Source of the DNA: Oscillospiraceae bacterium | Lineage (GTDB): Bacteria > Bacillota > Clostridia > Oscillospirales > Acutalibacteraceae | Length of the DNA: 64,000 nt | Assembly: GCA_902790325.1 (NCBI GenBank) | Contig: CADARP010000013.1 | Span: 60,246-124,245, forward strand | Direction of reading: 5' to 3' | Shown here: positions 1 to 9,597 of the stretch, in pieces | Layout: each line of letters begins with the position of its first letter | Position numbering within the stretch: the stretch's first letter is position 1 | Position numbers and translations under genes: made by a program | The notes under the pieces: generated by a model | What the model was told of the DNA's origin: nothing | The model's input: only the letters and a program-made list of their open reading frames with translations | The model's database searches: none

Positions 1-390
1 GACGACGCCGTGCGCGTGGGCATATTCCACGACCTTGCGGGTCAGCGCGATGTTTTCCTCGTACGGCAGGTGGGAGCCGTCGATCATGACAGACGTGAAG
101 CCGCCGTCGATGCAGCTCTTGCAGGTCTCGAAGTCGGGGCCGTGATCCAGATGCAGTGCGATCGGCAGGCCGCTTTCGATTTCGGCCGCTTCGACGAGCT
201 TGGTCAGATACGTGTGGTTGGCATACGCTCTGGCGCCCTTGGACACCTGCAGGATCAGCGGTGCGTTCAGTTTGGTCGCCGCGCCGACGATGCCCTGGAT
301 GATCTCCATGTTGTTGACGTTGAATGCGCCGACGGCATAGCCGCCCTTGTACGCGTCCTCAAACATTTTTTTGGTGGTTACTAATGGCAT
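1..390 (-). CDS. fba: Class II fructose-1,6-bisphosphate aldolase, N-terminal part (cut by window edge)
   Basis: Zinc-dependent aldolase of glycolysis and gluconeogenesis that splits fructose-1,6-bisphosphate into glyceraldehyde-3-phosphate and dihydroxyacetone phosphate in the cytoplasm. The frame is open from an ATG preceded by AGGAGTGAG to the window edge, giving 130 codons. It begins MPLVTTKKMF and carries GAFNVNN near residue 22, the zinc-ligand motif ALHLDHG near residue 78 and VMIDGSHLPYEENI near 100, all characteristic of class II enzymes. The C-terminal part with the other metal ligands lies outside the window. It has its own sigma-A promoter immediately upstream, so it is probably transcribed independently of the lipoprotein gene behind it. 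Confidence 0.93.
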   Translation of the reverse strand, partial: MPLVTTKKMFEDAYKGGYAVGAFNVNNMEIIQGIVGAATKLNAPLILQVSKGARAYANHTYLTKLVEAAEIESGLPIALHLDHGPDFETCKSCIDGGFTSVMIDGSHLPYEENIALTRKVVEYAHAHGVV

Positions 391-424
391 TTTTCTCACT
401 CCTGATTCTTTCAGTATTTGTATT

Positions 425-452
425 AGTATAGCATAAAATCAATCGTTGTCAA
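425..452 (-). promoter_or_regulatory. Sigma-A type promoter for the aldolase gene
   Basis: TTGACA (447-452) and TATACT (425-430) are separated by 16 bases and lie about 35 bases before the aldolase start codon. The -35 box almost touches the stop codon of the upstream lipoprotein gene, so the intergenic space is fully used. Confidence 0.7.
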
Positions 453-454
453 CA

Positions 455-2641
455 TTATTTCACGCGATACAGGCCGAAGAAGGAAACGTTCGCGCCGCTG
501 GGCGCGGGCGTCAGCCCGGAGAAATGGTTGTTTGCGGATCCGGTGCTGCCGACGACAGCAAACTGTCTGCCGTCGCGGCACGCTATGCCGTTCGCCTGCT
601 CTTTGCCGGTTCCGTTCAGCGCGTACTTTTGTACGCCGGTGCCGTTTTCGCTGACGGTCAGTACGAACGCGTCCGATTCGCCGCTGCCGAGGAACGAGAA
701 CGCGTTATCCGAGGAAGTGCTGTAGCCGACTGCCGCATAGCCGCCCTTGATCTGCGCAACGCCGGTGATAAAATCATTGCCCGTGCCGCCGAAGGTCTTG
801 ACCCATTCCACGCGCAGGCTCGCATCCATCCGGACGAGGAACGCATCGCCGCCGCCGTAGTTGTGCTTGCCCGCAAAGACGGAGTCGTCACGGACGTTTT
901 CCGTGAAAATGCCGCCCACGATCACGCCGCCGTCCGCAAGAGCGATGGATGTGATCTCGTCATTGCCGGAACCGGCGATCGCGCGGTGTGTCAACAGTGT
1001 GCCGTTCGGGTCGAATTTAAAGACAATGCTGTCGCGTCCGCCGTAGCCCGCAAACTGCAGCATGTCAAGCTGTGCTTGGGCATGGAGGGCGTTGTGGGCA
1101 ACACACGCGGCGTAAATGTATCCCGCGTCTGTGACGGCAAGCGATGTGAAAGACGATGCATTTGTGCCGCTGTTGAAGGCCTGCATCCATTGCTTCTCGC
1201 CTTCAGCGGAGAATTTTACAAGAACCGCCTTGATCGATTCCTCGAGCAGACCCGCAAAATCGCCGTCCGACGATTTCGTTCTGCCGCCCGCGAGGAAGCC
1301 GCCGTCCGGCGTGGCGCAGACGCTTTCAAACATGTCTGACTCTTCCGATCCGGAAAAAATCTTGGTCCACTTCTGGCTGCCGTTTGCGTCAAAGCAAACC
1401 ATCAGCGCATCGCTCATGTCGGTTGCTCCCAGATTGCGCGCGCCCGTATAGCCCACCGCGACGATGCTGCCGTCGGTCAGCTCTGTTGCCTGCAGCAGGT
1501 TTACGCCGCTTCGATTAATGATATTTTTGCCGCCGAGTGTCGCTTTCCACTGGAATTCGCCGTTCTTGTCGTACTTGACAACGGCGGATTTTTCCCCTTG
1601 CCACGTCGTATCCGTGCCCGCGTAGTCGCCGTCGGTGGAGTGGAACAGCGCCGTGACGATATAGCCGCCGTCTTTGGACGGCGTGACGTGCCGGAAGTTG
1701 TCGCCGCCCGTACCGCCGAAGGTCGAGAGTGCGGTACGTTCCGCATTCGGCGCGTCGACGGACGCGTCCGCCGTCGTGCCGGTGACGTTTTCCGGCGGCT
1801 CGGTCGGTTCGTTCGGCTTGTTTTCCTGTGTGGCCGGCGCGACCGTGGTCGGCGCCAGGGTAGTGCCGTCTTTTTCCATGGGCGTGTACGCCGTATCGTA
1901 CGTCGTCTTGTTGGCCGGATTGTGCGCCATATACAGTTCGCCCTGTTCATTGACCGCCAGGTCGAATCCGTAATCATTGAGCTCTTTCACAACGTCCTTG
2001 CGCTGCTCATCCGTCAGCGAATTCAGATTGCCGTCCCATTTGAGTGCGCCGCTCGAGCCGATCGTGTCGGAAACCGCGCCGATGATCTGCTCCTGTGTGG
2101 GCATACGGTTATAGAAAAAACCGGTCGTCTGCTCCTTGCGATCCGCCTCGCCCAGAAATTGAAATCCATTCTCCTTGATCTCCGTGTCATAACCGCGGCT
2201 GCGCAGTTCGTCGCGCACCGCGACCTTTTCCTCGTCGCTCAGATCGGTGAAACTGCCGGTCCACGATTCATCGCCCAGCGCGGTCCTTACGGCGTCGACG
2301 ATCTCTTCCTTGTCCGCGGTCGGCGTGTACGCAAAGTAAACGATCCCGTTGTCCGTGACGGTTGCGTTATAGCCTTTTTCTGCGAGAGCCTTCTTGATTT
2401 CCTGGCGCTGCTCCTGCGTCAAGACGCTGTAATCGCCGTCCCAGTCTCCGCCGACGATCTCTTTGATCAGCGCGGAGAGTTCGTCGTCATCCACGGCCTG
2501 CACCGTCGCCGGCACGAATGTTTCGCTGGCGACCAGGCTGTCCGCCGGTTCTTTCTTTGAGCGGCCGCACGCGGCGGCTGACGCAGCGATCAGCGTCACG
2601 GCAAGCACGGCGGCGAGCGCTTTGGCACATTCTTTTTTCAT
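455..2641 (-). CDS. Secreted lipoprotein with three N-terminal repeats and a propeller-like repeat domain
   Basis: Predicted surface lipoprotein of 728 residues. A signal peptide ends in a lipobox (SAAAC, residues 21-25), so the mature protein should be lipid-anchored at Cys25. Residues about 50-250 hold three diverged copies of a ~65-residue unit; each has a W-[DT]-G core followed by L[TS][DQ]EQR/E and an alternating hydrophobic stretch. A Thr/Pro/Glu-rich linker (about 255-300) follows. The rest consists of repeated blades with motifs such as TFGGTGGDNF, DGGYIV, VKYDKNG and GSGNDEITSIALADGG, as in delta-60/SBBP-type beta-propellers. The function is unknown; an extracellular binding or scaffold role is an inference. 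No enzyme motif was recognised. Confidence 0.75.
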   Translation of the reverse strand: MKKECAKALAAVLAVTLIAASAAACGRSKKEPADSLVASETFVPATVQAVDDDELSALIKEIVGGDWDGDYSVLTQEQRQEIKKALAEKGYNATVTDNGIVYFAYTPTADKEEIVDAVRTALGDESWTGSFTDLSDEEKVAVRDELRSRGYDTEIKENGFQFLGEADRKEQTTGFFYNRMPTQEQIIGAVSDTIGSSGALKWDGNLNSLTDEQRKDVVKELNDYGFDLAVNEQGELYMAHNPANKTTYDTAYTPMEKDGTTLAPTTVAPATQENKPNEPTEPPENVTGTTADASVDAPNAERTALSTFGGTGGDNFRHVTPSKDGGYIVTALFHSTDGDYAGTDTTWQGEKSAVVKYDKNGEFQWKATLGGKNIINRSGVNLLQATELTDGSIVAVGYTGARNLGATDMSDALMVCFDANGSQKWTKIFSGSEESDMFESVCATPDGGFLAGGRTKSSDGDFAGLLEESIKAVLVKFSAEGEKQWMQAFNSGTNASSFTSLAVTDAGYIYAACVAHNALHAQAQLDMLQFAGYGGRDSIVFKFDPNGTLLTHRAIAGSGNDEITSIALADGGVIVGGIFTENVRDDSVFAGKHNYGGGDAFLVRMDASLRVEWVKTFGGTGNDFITGVAQIKGGYAAVGYSTSSDNAFSFLGSGESDAFVLTVSENGTGVQKYALNGTGKEQANGIACRDGRQFAVVGSTGSANNHFSGLTPAPSGANVSFFGLYRVK

Positions 2642-2659
2642 AAGGGCTCCCCCTCTTTT

Positions 2660-2720
2660 ATCAGAATCATACGGATAACCGCACCCTTATACTACCATAT
2701 CCCGCCGCGGATTGCAATGA
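2660..2720 (-). promoter_or_regulatory. Candidate promoter for the lipoprotein gene
   Basis: Reading on the minus strand, TTGCAA and TAGTAT are separated by 17 bases in the ~60 bases before the start codon, and a GAGGGGGAG ribosome-binding site follows. It sits after the GH16 terminator, which fits an independent transcription unit. Confidence 0.5.
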
Positions 2721-2757
2721 AGAAAGTGTGAATAGTGTATGAAAGAACGAAAAACCG

Positions 2758-2802
2758 CAAACAAAAAACAAGAGGCCTTTCTTCCGATTTGAAAGGTCTC
2801 TT
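2758..2802 (-). terminator. Intrinsic terminator after the GH16 gene
   Basis: A 12-bp hairpin with one mismatch (arms 2791-2802 and 2770-2781) is followed on the minus strand by a T-rich tract (GTTTTTTGTTTG). It would end the long operon that finishes with the GH16 gene. Confidence 0.75.
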
Positions 2803-2824
2803 TTGTTGGTTTCTTAAGCCGCTG

Positions 2825-3739
2825 TTACGCCAAATCGTTGTACTGATAGCACCGCACATAGTCCACGCGGAACTCGGCGGGCCAGACAGGCGTGTCGCTG
2901 ATGTCGCCGTTGCGCGCTTTGGGATCGTGATCCGCCGCGCCGTTTTCGCCGGCGACTTCGACCGACAGCAGCAGATATTCCGGCTCCTGCGAAACGCCGC
3001 CCGCAGACGAGCGCGCGAATTCCTTGCCGTTGATGTAGAAAATATACTCGTCCGGATTCCATTCCACGCCGTAGGTGTTGTACTCCTTGTACGGATCGCC
3101 CTTGACGAGCGGCGTTGCGACGTGGCTGTGCACATGCGCGTCACCGTAGCCGTCGTAGTGCAGGTTCGCGGAAATGCGGTCGTTGCCGTATTTGTACTGT
3201 CCGTAATAAAACGACTCGAACACGTCGATCTCTGTGCCGTCGCGGCCGCTGCCGTCCTCATGATAAACGCCCTCGTTCATCATCCAGAAACCGCTCCACA
3301 GGCCGCAGCCCGCCGGCAGAATGCAGCGACACTCAAAATAGCCGTATTTCTGCTCGTACTTATCGCGCGTCACGATCTGACCGGAGTAGTAGCCCGGACC
3401 GTACGGCTGCTGCGTATCCCACGTCGTGTTGTATTTGTACGGCAGCGGCTCCTCCTTGTACTCGGTACGGATCACAAGATCGCCGTCCTCGACCGAGACC
3501 ATGTCCTCGTGCCAGTAGCCGCCTTTGCGCGCGGTGATCCACCATTCGTAGCCCCACTTGTCGCGGTCGAGCGCGTCGCCGTCGAATTCGTCGTTCCAGA
3601 CGAGCGTAAACTGCGACAGGTTGATTTGTTTTCTGCCGAATGTCCGGTCTCCCGTGCGGATCGCACCCGCCAGCGACGAGAAAAACATCCCGATTGCCAG
3701 AACAATCGACAAAACGGTTTTACAAACGCTTCGTACCAT
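2825..3739 (-). CDS. Secreted glycoside hydrolase family 16 protein (beta-glucanase-like)
   Basis: Predicted exported endo-beta-glucanase (lichenase/laminarinase group) of 304 residues. An N-terminal signal peptide (about residues 1-26, ending SSLAGA) precedes a compact GH16 domain. NDEFDGDALDRDKWGYEWW near residue 50 is the usual family entry motif, and the catalytic block EIDVFESF near residue 165 fits the E-[IL]-D-x-x-E signature with its nucleophile and acid/base glutamates. It starts 18 bases after the flavoprotein gene stop with an AAGGGGG ribosome-binding site, so it may be the last gene of the operon. The exact substrate (beta-1,3- or mixed-linkage glucan) cannot be decided from the sequence. 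Confidence 0.88.
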   Translation of the reverse strand: MVRSVCKTVLSIVLAIGMFFSSLAGAIRTGDRTFGRKQINLSQFTLVWNDEFDGDALDRDKWGYEWWITARKGGYWHEDMVSVEDGDLVIRTEYKEEPLPYKYNTTWDTQQPYGPGYYSGQIVTRDKYEQKYGYFECRCILPAGCGLWSGFWMMNEGVYHEDGSGRDGTEIDVFESFYYGQYKYGNDRISANLHYDGYGDAHVHSHVATPLVKGDPYKEYNTYGVEWNPDEYIFYINGKEFARSSAGGVSQEPEYLLLSVEVAGENGAADHDPKARNGDISDTPVWPAEFRVDYVRCYQYNDLA

Positions 3740-3757
3740 GCTGCTGCCCCCTTGTTT

Positions 3758-5359
3758 TTATTCCCGTATATCCTCCATCACGGCGAACGCGCCGCGGATG
3801 CCGTCCACGGCGGCGGACACAATGCCGCCCGCATATCCCGCGCCCTCGCCGCAGGGATATAAGCCGCTGATGTTGGTCTGGAAAAACTCGTCGCGCAGAA
3901 TGCGCACCGGCGAGGATGAGCGCGTTTCTGGCGCGGTCAGCACCGCGTCGGGCATGGTGAATCCTTCAAGCATTTTGTTCATCTTCACCATCGCCTGCGC
4001 CATCGTGTCGGTCACACGCCGCGGCAGAACGCGCCGAATGTCGGAATAGACCACGCCCGTCGGACAGCTCGGCCGTACCGCGCCGCCGTGCGTCGACGGC
4101 GTATCGCGCAGGAAGTCACCCACAAGCTGCGCGGGTGCGGCGTAGCTTTCACCGCCCAATCGGAAGGCTGTGCGCTCGATCTCGCGCTGCAGCTCGAAGC
4201 CGGACAAAACGTCTTCGCTCGGGAAGTCCTGCGGTTCGATCCCGACCAGAAGCGCGGCGTTGGAATTCTCCGCGTCGCGCGCGTATTCGCTCATGCCGTT
4301 GACGCACATGCCGCCCGCTTCGGATGACGCCGCGACGACCGTTCCGCCCGGACACATGCAGAACGTATACAGTCCGCGTCCGTGCGGCGGGTGACACGCC
4401 ATTTTGTAATCCGCCGCACCGAGCGCCGGATGACCGGCATACGCACCGTACTGCGCGCGGTCGATAAATTCCCGCGGGTGCTCAATACGCGTGCCGACCG
4501 AAAACGGCTTCTGCATCATCTGCACGCCTTTGCGGTGCAGCATTTCGATCGTATCGCGCGCGGAATGGCCGATACACAGAAGCAGCGTGTCTGTTTCGAG
4601 ATCGACGCGCTGCCCGCCCTCCGTCTCGTATGTCACGCCGTGAACGGCCTTATTTGCGACGATCACATCGCACAGCCGGCATCCGAAACGCACCTCGCCG
4701 CCCAGTGCGATCACTTCCTCGCGGAAGCCCTTGACCACGGCGGCCAGTCTGTCCGTGCCGATATGCGGCTTAGCCGACCAGAGGATCTCCTGCGGCGCAC
4801 CCTTGTCCGCCAGTTCCAGAAACACCTTGCGAATGAGCTTGCTCTTGGTTCCGGTCGTCAGTTTTCCGTCCGAGAACGTACCTGCGCCGCCCTCGCCGAA
4901 CTGGATATTGGAGTTTTCGTCTAAACTGCCGGTCGCAAAAAAGCGTCGGACGTCCGACGTGCGCGTATCGACGTCGTGACCGCGCTCGAGCACGATCGGC
5001 CGCAGTCCGGCGCGCGCAAGCGTCAGCGCCGCGAAAAAACCTGCCGGACCGAACCCGGCGATCACCGGACGGAAAGGGCTTGTCCTGCGCAGCTCCGGCT
5101 GCTCATATACATACGGCTCCGCCTTGCCGACTTTGTTCGAGCGGCTGCGGCGGATCAGTTCGTCCTCGTCGCCCGTCACTTCCGCCTCGACGTTGCAGAC
5201 GAAAAAGATGTTGTCTTTTTTGCGGCTGTCCACCGCTTTTTTGGTCAGATTCAGCGCACGGATACGGCTCTCCGGACAGCGCAGGACCGACGCGGCCGCC
5301 GTCAGCAGCGCGTCGTCTGCCGCATCGAGCGGCAGTTTGATTTCGGTAATTTTAATCAT
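3758..5359 (-). CDS. FAD-dependent oxidoreductase of the COG2509 type
   Basis: Flavoprotein of 533 residues. A ~95-residue N-terminal extension with a ferredoxin-like fold pattern (IKITEIKLPLDA...RIRALNL) precedes the dinucleotide-binding motif GFGPAGFFAALTLARAG and an acidic ERG that ends the Rossmann beta-alpha-beta. The C-terminus has the closing FAD motif (GEGAGYAGGIVSAAVDG). This architecture matches uncharacterised FAD-dependent dehydrogenases widely found in Clostridia. The substrate is unknown. It is 11 bases downstream of another flavoprotein gene and probably co-transcribed with it. Confidence 0.8.
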   Translation of the reverse strand: MIKITEIKLPLDAADDALLTAAASVLRCPESRIRALNLTKKAVDSRKKDNIFFVCNVEAEVTGDEDELIRRSRSNKVGKAEPYVYEQPELRRTSPFRPVIAGFGPAGFFAALTLARAGLRPIVLERGHDVDTRTSDVRRFFATGSLDENSNIQFGEGGAGTFSDGKLTTGTKSKLIRKVFLELADKGAPQEILWSAKPHIGTDRLAAVVKGFREEVIALGGEVRFGCRLCDVIVANKAVHGVTYETEGGQRVDLETDTLLLCIGHSARDTIEMLHRKGVQMMQKPFSVGTRIEHPREFIDRAQYGAYAGHPALGAADYKMACHPPHGRGLYTFCMCPGGTVVAASSEAGGMCVNGMSEYARDAENSNAALLVGIEPQDFPSEDVLSGFELQREIERTAFRLGGESYAAPAQLVGDFLRDTPSTHGGAVRPSCPTGVVYSDIRRVLPRRVTDTMAQAMVKMNKMLEGFTMPDAVLTAPETRSSSPVRILRDEFFQTNISGLYPCGEGAGYAGGIVSAAVDGIRGAFAVMEDIRE

Positions 5360-5370
5360 GCTGTAAACCT

Positions 5371-6573
5371 TTATTTTTGCAGGTATTGCGCGGCGCTCCT
5401 GCCCGCCAGCCGGCCGGACGACCAGGCGAACGTCAGGTTATAACCGCCGCATTTCCCGTCGATATTCAGTATTTCTCCGCAGGCGAACAGTCCCGGCACG
5501 CGCTTCGATTCGAGTGTGTCGGAAAACGCCGTCACGTCCATGCCGCCCGCCGTGACCTGTGCGTCGGCGAATCCCTTCGTCCCGCGCACCGTCAGGGGGA
5601 ACGCTTTGAGCGCCTTTGCGAGCGCATGCAGTTCGCCGTCCGTCAGCGTGTCGCACGGCGCGGTCAGCTTCCGCTGCAGCGTATCGCGCGCGATCGCCTG
5701 TCCGATGCGGCTGTGCACCGCGCCCAGAAGCAGCTGCTCGAGCGGACGGCTGCCGCCGCGCGCCTTTGCTTCGCGCAGGAAATCTCTCGTCTGCGCCCCG
5801 TCCATATCCGGCAGGAAGTCGATGAACAGCGTTCCGCCGTCCGCGGCAAAGCGGCTGAGTTCCATTGCCGCGATCCCGGACAGCCCGTAGTCCGTGAACA
5901 GCACCTCGCCGCAGGACGAGTGCGTTTTGCCGTCCGGCGCGCGCAGCGTCAGCGCGGCAGCAGCGCGCAGGCCCTTGAGCCCCTTGACAAAGTCGGTGTC
6001 CGTGCGCAGTTGAACGAGCGCGGGATACAGCCGGGTACACGAATGGCCGAACGCTTCGAGCAGCCGGTATCCGTTGCCGTCCGTCCCGTGCACCGGCGAC
6101 GCTTTCCCGCCGCAGGCGACGATCACCGCACGTGCGCGGTGTGTACCGACGACGAACATCCCGTTCTCCCTGCGGATCGACACCGCCGTTTCGCCGCAGA
6201 CGATGCGCACGCCCAGCCGTTGGCACTCAAGCCGCAGCACATCCAGCACGGACGACGCGGCATTTGAACGCGGATAGACGCGTCCCTCGCTGTCCGCCGT
6301 CGTTAAAAGTCCTATCGAACGAAAGAAATCCAGATCGCTGCGGACGTCATACTGCGCAAAAACGCGCCCGACGAACGACGGATCGTTGTAGTCCGCGGGC
6401 GACGCGTTCCTGTTCAGAAGATTGCAGCGGCCGTTTCCGGTCGCCAGAATCTTTTTGCCGACGCGGTCGAGTTTTTCCAGCACGGTCACATCCGCGCCCC
6501 GGCGCGCTCCCTCGATCGCCGCCGCAAGACCGGACGCGCCGCCGCCGAGGATGAGGATTCCCGTATCGTTCAT
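5371..6573 (-). CDS. BaiN/YhiN-type FAD-binding oxidoreductase (HI0933 family)
   Basis: Flavoprotein of 400 residues. The N-terminal motif GGGASGLAAAIEGARRGADV is the Rossmann FAD site, and KKILATGNGRCNLLN (about residues 41-55) is the diagnostic signature of the HI0933/YhiN family, annotated as aminoacetone oxidase or BaiN. The C-terminal block LFACGEILNIDGKCGGYNL is also typical. Bile-acid or other substrates have been proposed for relatives, but nothing here identifies the substrate. The start codon overlaps the recN stop region by 4 bases, indicating translational coupling. Confidence 0.85.
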   Translation of the reverse strand: MNDTGILILGGGASGLAAAIEGARRGADVTVLEKLDRVGKKILATGNGRCNLLNRNASPADYNDPSFVGRVFAQYDVRSDLDFFRSIGLLTTADSEGRVYPRSNAASSVLDVLRLECQRLGVRIVCGETAVSIRRENGMFVVGTHRARAVIVACGGKASPVHGTDGNGYRLLEAFGHSCTRLYPALVQLRTDTDFVKGLKGLRAAAALTLRAPDGKTHSSCGEVLFTDYGLSGIAAMELSRFAADGGTLFIDFLPDMDGAQTRDFLREAKARGGSRPLEQLLLGAVHSRIGQAIARDTLQRKLTAPCDTLTDGELHALAKALKAFPLTVRGTKGFADAQVTAGGMDVTAFSDTLESKRVPGLFACGEILNIDGKCGGYNLTFAWSSGRLAGRSAAQYLQK

Positions 6574-8249
6574 ATGCTCTCGTCTCCGTTATGTCCGGCG
6601 TTGCGCAGCATTTCCGCAGCGTTTTCCAGCTGCAGAAGCGTGACCGTGCCGCCGTTGATGCGGGCGATCTCCTGCTTGCGTCCCTCGAAATCCAGTTCCT
6701 GCACGGCGGTGTATGTCTTGCCGCTGTGCACGGATTTGGAAATGAGCAGATGCGTGTCCGCCATGACCGCGATCTGCGAAAGATGCGTCACGCAGATCAC
6801 CTGATGCGACTTCGAGACTTCGGCAAGCTTCTGTCCGACCTTCTGCGCGGCGCGTCCGCTCACGCCCGTGTCGATCTCATCAAAGATCAGCGTGTCCACA
6901 TCGTCGCACGCGGACAGAACGTTTTTGATGGCAAGCATGATGCGCGACAGTTCGCCGCCGGACGCGATCTTGATGATCGGTCGCGGCGCTTCGCCGGCAT
7001 TGGCGGAAATGAGAAATTCGATCTTATCCGCGCCTGTCGCGGACAGCGGCGCATCCGCGTGCTGCACCACGAACCGCACGGACGGCATGTCGAGAAACCG
7101 CAGTTCCCGACAGACGTTTTCGGCGAACATCTTGCCCGCTTCCAAACGGCTTTTCGTCAGCGCAGCGGCACAGCGGTTTGCCTTGTCTGTAAGCTGCGCG
7201 ATCTGCCGCGATAGTTTTTCCGCACGCTCGTCCGCGCTCTCCAGAAGCTCCGCCTCCCGCTGCGCGTTTTCCAAAAAGCGCAGCATCTCTTCTTCCGTCT
7301 CGCCGTATTTGCGCGACAGACGGTAGATCGTATCGAGCCGTTCCTCCGCCTCGGCAAGTTCGCGCGGGTCCATGTCCATCGACTCGATCGCGCCGCGGAT
7401 TTCGGCAATGTATTCCCGCGCCTCGAGCGATGCGGATTCCAGAAACTCCGCCACGGGACGCAGGCTCTCAAAAAAGTCCGTTGTATCGTACAGTTCGTCG
7501 GCTGCCGCTGCCAGCAGTCCCGCCGCGCCGTCCGTCGTCTCGTCGCCGGCAACGGCGGCGTACGCCGTCTGCAGCGCGCGCAGCACGGCTGCCGAGTTGC
7601 GGAACAGCTCGATCCTGTTTTGCAGTTCGTCGCGTTCGCCGACGCGCAGATCCGCGTTTTCCAGCTCCTCGATCTGATAGCGCAGCATATCGAGCCGCCG
7701 CGCCTTTTCGCTCTCGTCCGTCTGCAGTGCGGAGAGCTCTTTCTCGGCTTCCCGCAGCGCGCGGTACGCGTCGGCGTACGCTTCGCGCAGATCGCCGTTG
7801 TCCGCGAGCGCGTCGATATAGCGCATGTGGTTTTCCGGCTGGAACAGCGCCTGGCTGTCGTGCTGGCCGTGGATGTTTACCAGCGCCGTGCCGAGCGTTT
7901 TGAGCATGGAAACGGACACGGGACTGCCGTTGACGCGGCAGGAACTGCGGCCGTCAGACGTAATGCGGCGGCGGATCAGCACCTCACCGTCGAAGTCGAT
8001 CTCAAAATCCGCGAGGATCTTTTGCACCTGCTCGCCGCAGTCGGTGAACAGCGCCGTCACCGACGCGCTGTCCGCGCCGCTGCGCAGGATCTCGCGCGAT
8101 GCGCGTTCGCCCAACGCCGTATTGATGGAATCGAGAATGATGGATTTGCCCGCACCGGTCTCACCGGTCAGGACGTTGAAACCTCTGCTCAGACGGATCT
8201 CCGCGCTCTCGATGATCGCGACATTTTCGATCTTCAGCTCCGCAAGCAT
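6570..8249 (-). CDS. recN: DNA repair protein RecN
   Basis: SMC-like ATPase that acts early in double-strand break repair. The protein is 559 residues, the normal length. The N-terminus MLAELKIENVAIIESAEI and Walker A GETGAGKSI (about residues 32-40) are classical, the middle is a long heptad-rich coiled coil (about 150-370), and the C-terminal half contains the ABC signature region (IKIASGGELSRIMLAIK) and Walker B (TLIFDEIDTGVSG). It follows argR in the conserved Clostridia order argR-recN, with only 3 bases between. Confidence 0.96.
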   Translation of the reverse strand: MLAELKIENVAIIESAEIRLSRGFNVLTGETGAGKSIILDSINTALGERASREILRSGADSASVTALFTDCGEQVQKILADFEIDFDGEVLIRRRITSDGRSSCRVNGSPVSVSMLKTLGTALVNIHGQHDSQALFQPENHMRYIDALADNGDLREAYADAYRALREAEKELSALQTDESEKARRLDMLRYQIEELENADLRVGERDELQNRIELFRNSAAVLRALQTAYAAVAGDETTDGAAGLLAAAADELYDTTDFFESLRPVAEFLESASLEAREYIAEIRGAIESMDMDPRELAEAEERLDTIYRLSRKYGETEEEMLRFLENAQREAELLESADERAEKLSRQIAQLTDKANRCAAALTKSRLEAGKMFAENVCRELRFLDMPSVRFVVQHADAPLSATGADKIEFLISANAGEAPRPIIKIASGGELSRIMLAIKNVLSACDDVDTLIFDEIDTGVSGRAAQKVGQKLAEVSKSHQVICVTHLSQIAVMADTHLLISKSVHSGKTYTAVQELDFEGRKQEIARINGGTVTLLQLENAAEMLRNAGHNGDESI

Positions 8250-8252
8250 GGG

Positions 8253-8726
8253 TCACACCTCTTTGGACGCGTCTTCCCGCAGAAAAGACTGCACGGTCTT
8301 CTGGATCTCGGCGGCCTGCTGCGATGTGCGGAACAGCGCAAAGATCGTGTCGTCCCCCGCAAGCGAACCGACCAGACCGTCCCAGTGCATCGAATCAAAC
8401 GCCGCGCAGGCTGCCTGCGCCATGCCGTTGTAGCAGCGCAGCACCAGCGTATTGCCGGCGTAGTCCGTACTCTTGACGGAGTGGACGAAGATGGAACGGA
8501 ACTTGTTCTCCAGATGCTCCTCGCGCGGCTTGTCGCTGACCGCATAGCGGTACTGGCCGTTCTCGCCCATGAGCTTGACGATGCGCAGCTCCTTGATGTC
8601 GCGCGAAATGGTCGCCTGCGTCACGTCGAGACCGCTCTCGCGCAGACGGCGCAGCAGTTCCTCCTGTGTGCTGATGTCATACTCCGCAATCAGCTGCAAA
8701 ATCCGTTTCTGGCGTTTCTTTTTCAT
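8253..8726 (-). CDS. argR: Arginine repressor ArgR
   Basis: Arginine-responsive transcriptional regulator of 157 residues. The N-terminal winged helix-turn-helix is seen in STQEELLRRLRESGLDVTQATISRDIKEL. The C-terminal oligomerisation and arginine-binding domain contains VRCYNGMAQAACAAFDS and the acidic block GDDTIFALFRT, where family members place the arginine-contacting Asp pair. Its targets are not in this window. Its position between nadK and recN is conserved in Firmicutes and does not by itself indicate arginine control of the operon. Confidence 0.95.
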   Translation of the reverse strand: MKKKRQKRILQLIAEYDISTQEELLRRLRESGLDVTQATISRDIKELRIVKLMGENGQYRYAVSDKPREEHLENKFRSIFVHSVKSTDYAGNTLVLRCYNGMAQAACAAFDSMHWDGLVGSLAGDDTIFALFRTSQQAAEIQKTVQSFLREDASKEV

Positions 8727-8733
8727 GTCGGGT

Positions 8734-9582
8734 CTATCCCCTTTGCTGCATTTTTGTATGGTAAACTTCTATGAAAGAATCCGTTTTGATGCGAATAAAA
8801 TATGCGCTCGTCTCGGCGCGGCGTATGCGCACCTCGGCGTCCCGCGGCACGGGAAGCGGAACGGCGCCGTCGCAGGTGAGTCCCAGCTCGCTGTCCGTCG
8901 TGGCGCGCAGCGTCAGCTCCGTCTGCGGCGCGAACAAAAGCGTACGCCCGGACAGCGAATGCGGACAGATCGGCGTCAGCAGCAGACTTTCCAGCGACGG
9001 ATCGACGATCGGGCCGCCTGCCGACAGCGAATATGCCGTCGAGCCGGTCGGCGTGGCAACGATCACACCGTCGCCGAGATAGCCGCATGTCTCGCGCCCG
9101 TTCACCAGAACTTCCACACCCGTCAGCTTCGCTGCGCCCGTGCGCGAAAAAATCGCATCGTTGATGCACAGCGCCTCGTGCAGCACATTGCCGTTTTGCA
9201 GGATCTGCGCCTGCAGCAGCATGCGCCGCTCGGTCGTGTATCCGCCCGTCAAAAGCCGCTCCAAAAGCGGCAGCTCGTGCTGTTCGAGTCCCGCCAGGAA
9301 CGCGAGCCGTCCGGCATTGATGCCAAGCACCGGCTTGTTGGCGCCGATCGCCTTGTGCGCGGCGTAGATGATGCTGCCGTCGCCGCCGACGGCGATCACC
9401 AGATCGCAGCTGCCGAGCATCCGATCCTGCGGCAGGAACTGCGCGTTTGTCCCCGTAAACTCCGGCCGGACCGCTTCGTCCAGCATGGCGCACGCGCCGA
9501 GTTTGGTCAGCTCGGCGCAGATCTGCCGTGTGACCTCGCGCGCGTTTTCGCGCGTCAGATTCGGGATGATGGCTATGTTCAT
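8734..9582 (-). CDS. nadK: NAD kinase
   Basis: Makes NADP from NAD using ATP or polyphosphate. The 282-residue protein contains the family's GGDGS catalytic motif ([15 protein letters not shown], about residues 61-75), followed by the glycine-rich [14 protein letters not shown] block and the [17 protein letters not shown] motif near residue 172. It is encoded 15 bases from tlyA and 7 bases from argR, in the usual operon order. Confidence 0.95.
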   Translation of the reverse strand: MNIAIIPNLTRENAREVTRQICAELTKLGACAMLDEAVRPEFTGTNAQFLPQDRMLGSCDLVIAVGGDGSIIYAAHKAIGANKPVLGINAGRLAFLAGLEQHELPLLERLLTGGYTTERRMLLQAQILQNGNVLHEALCINDAIFSRTGAAKLTGVEVLVNGRETCGYLGDGVIVATPTGSTAYSLSAGGPIVDPSLESLLLTPICPHSLSGRTLLFAPQTELTLRATTDSELGLTCDGAVPLPVPRDAEVRIRRAETSAYFIRIKTDSFIEVYHTKMQQRG

Positions 9583-9597
9583 GGATTCACCTGCATT

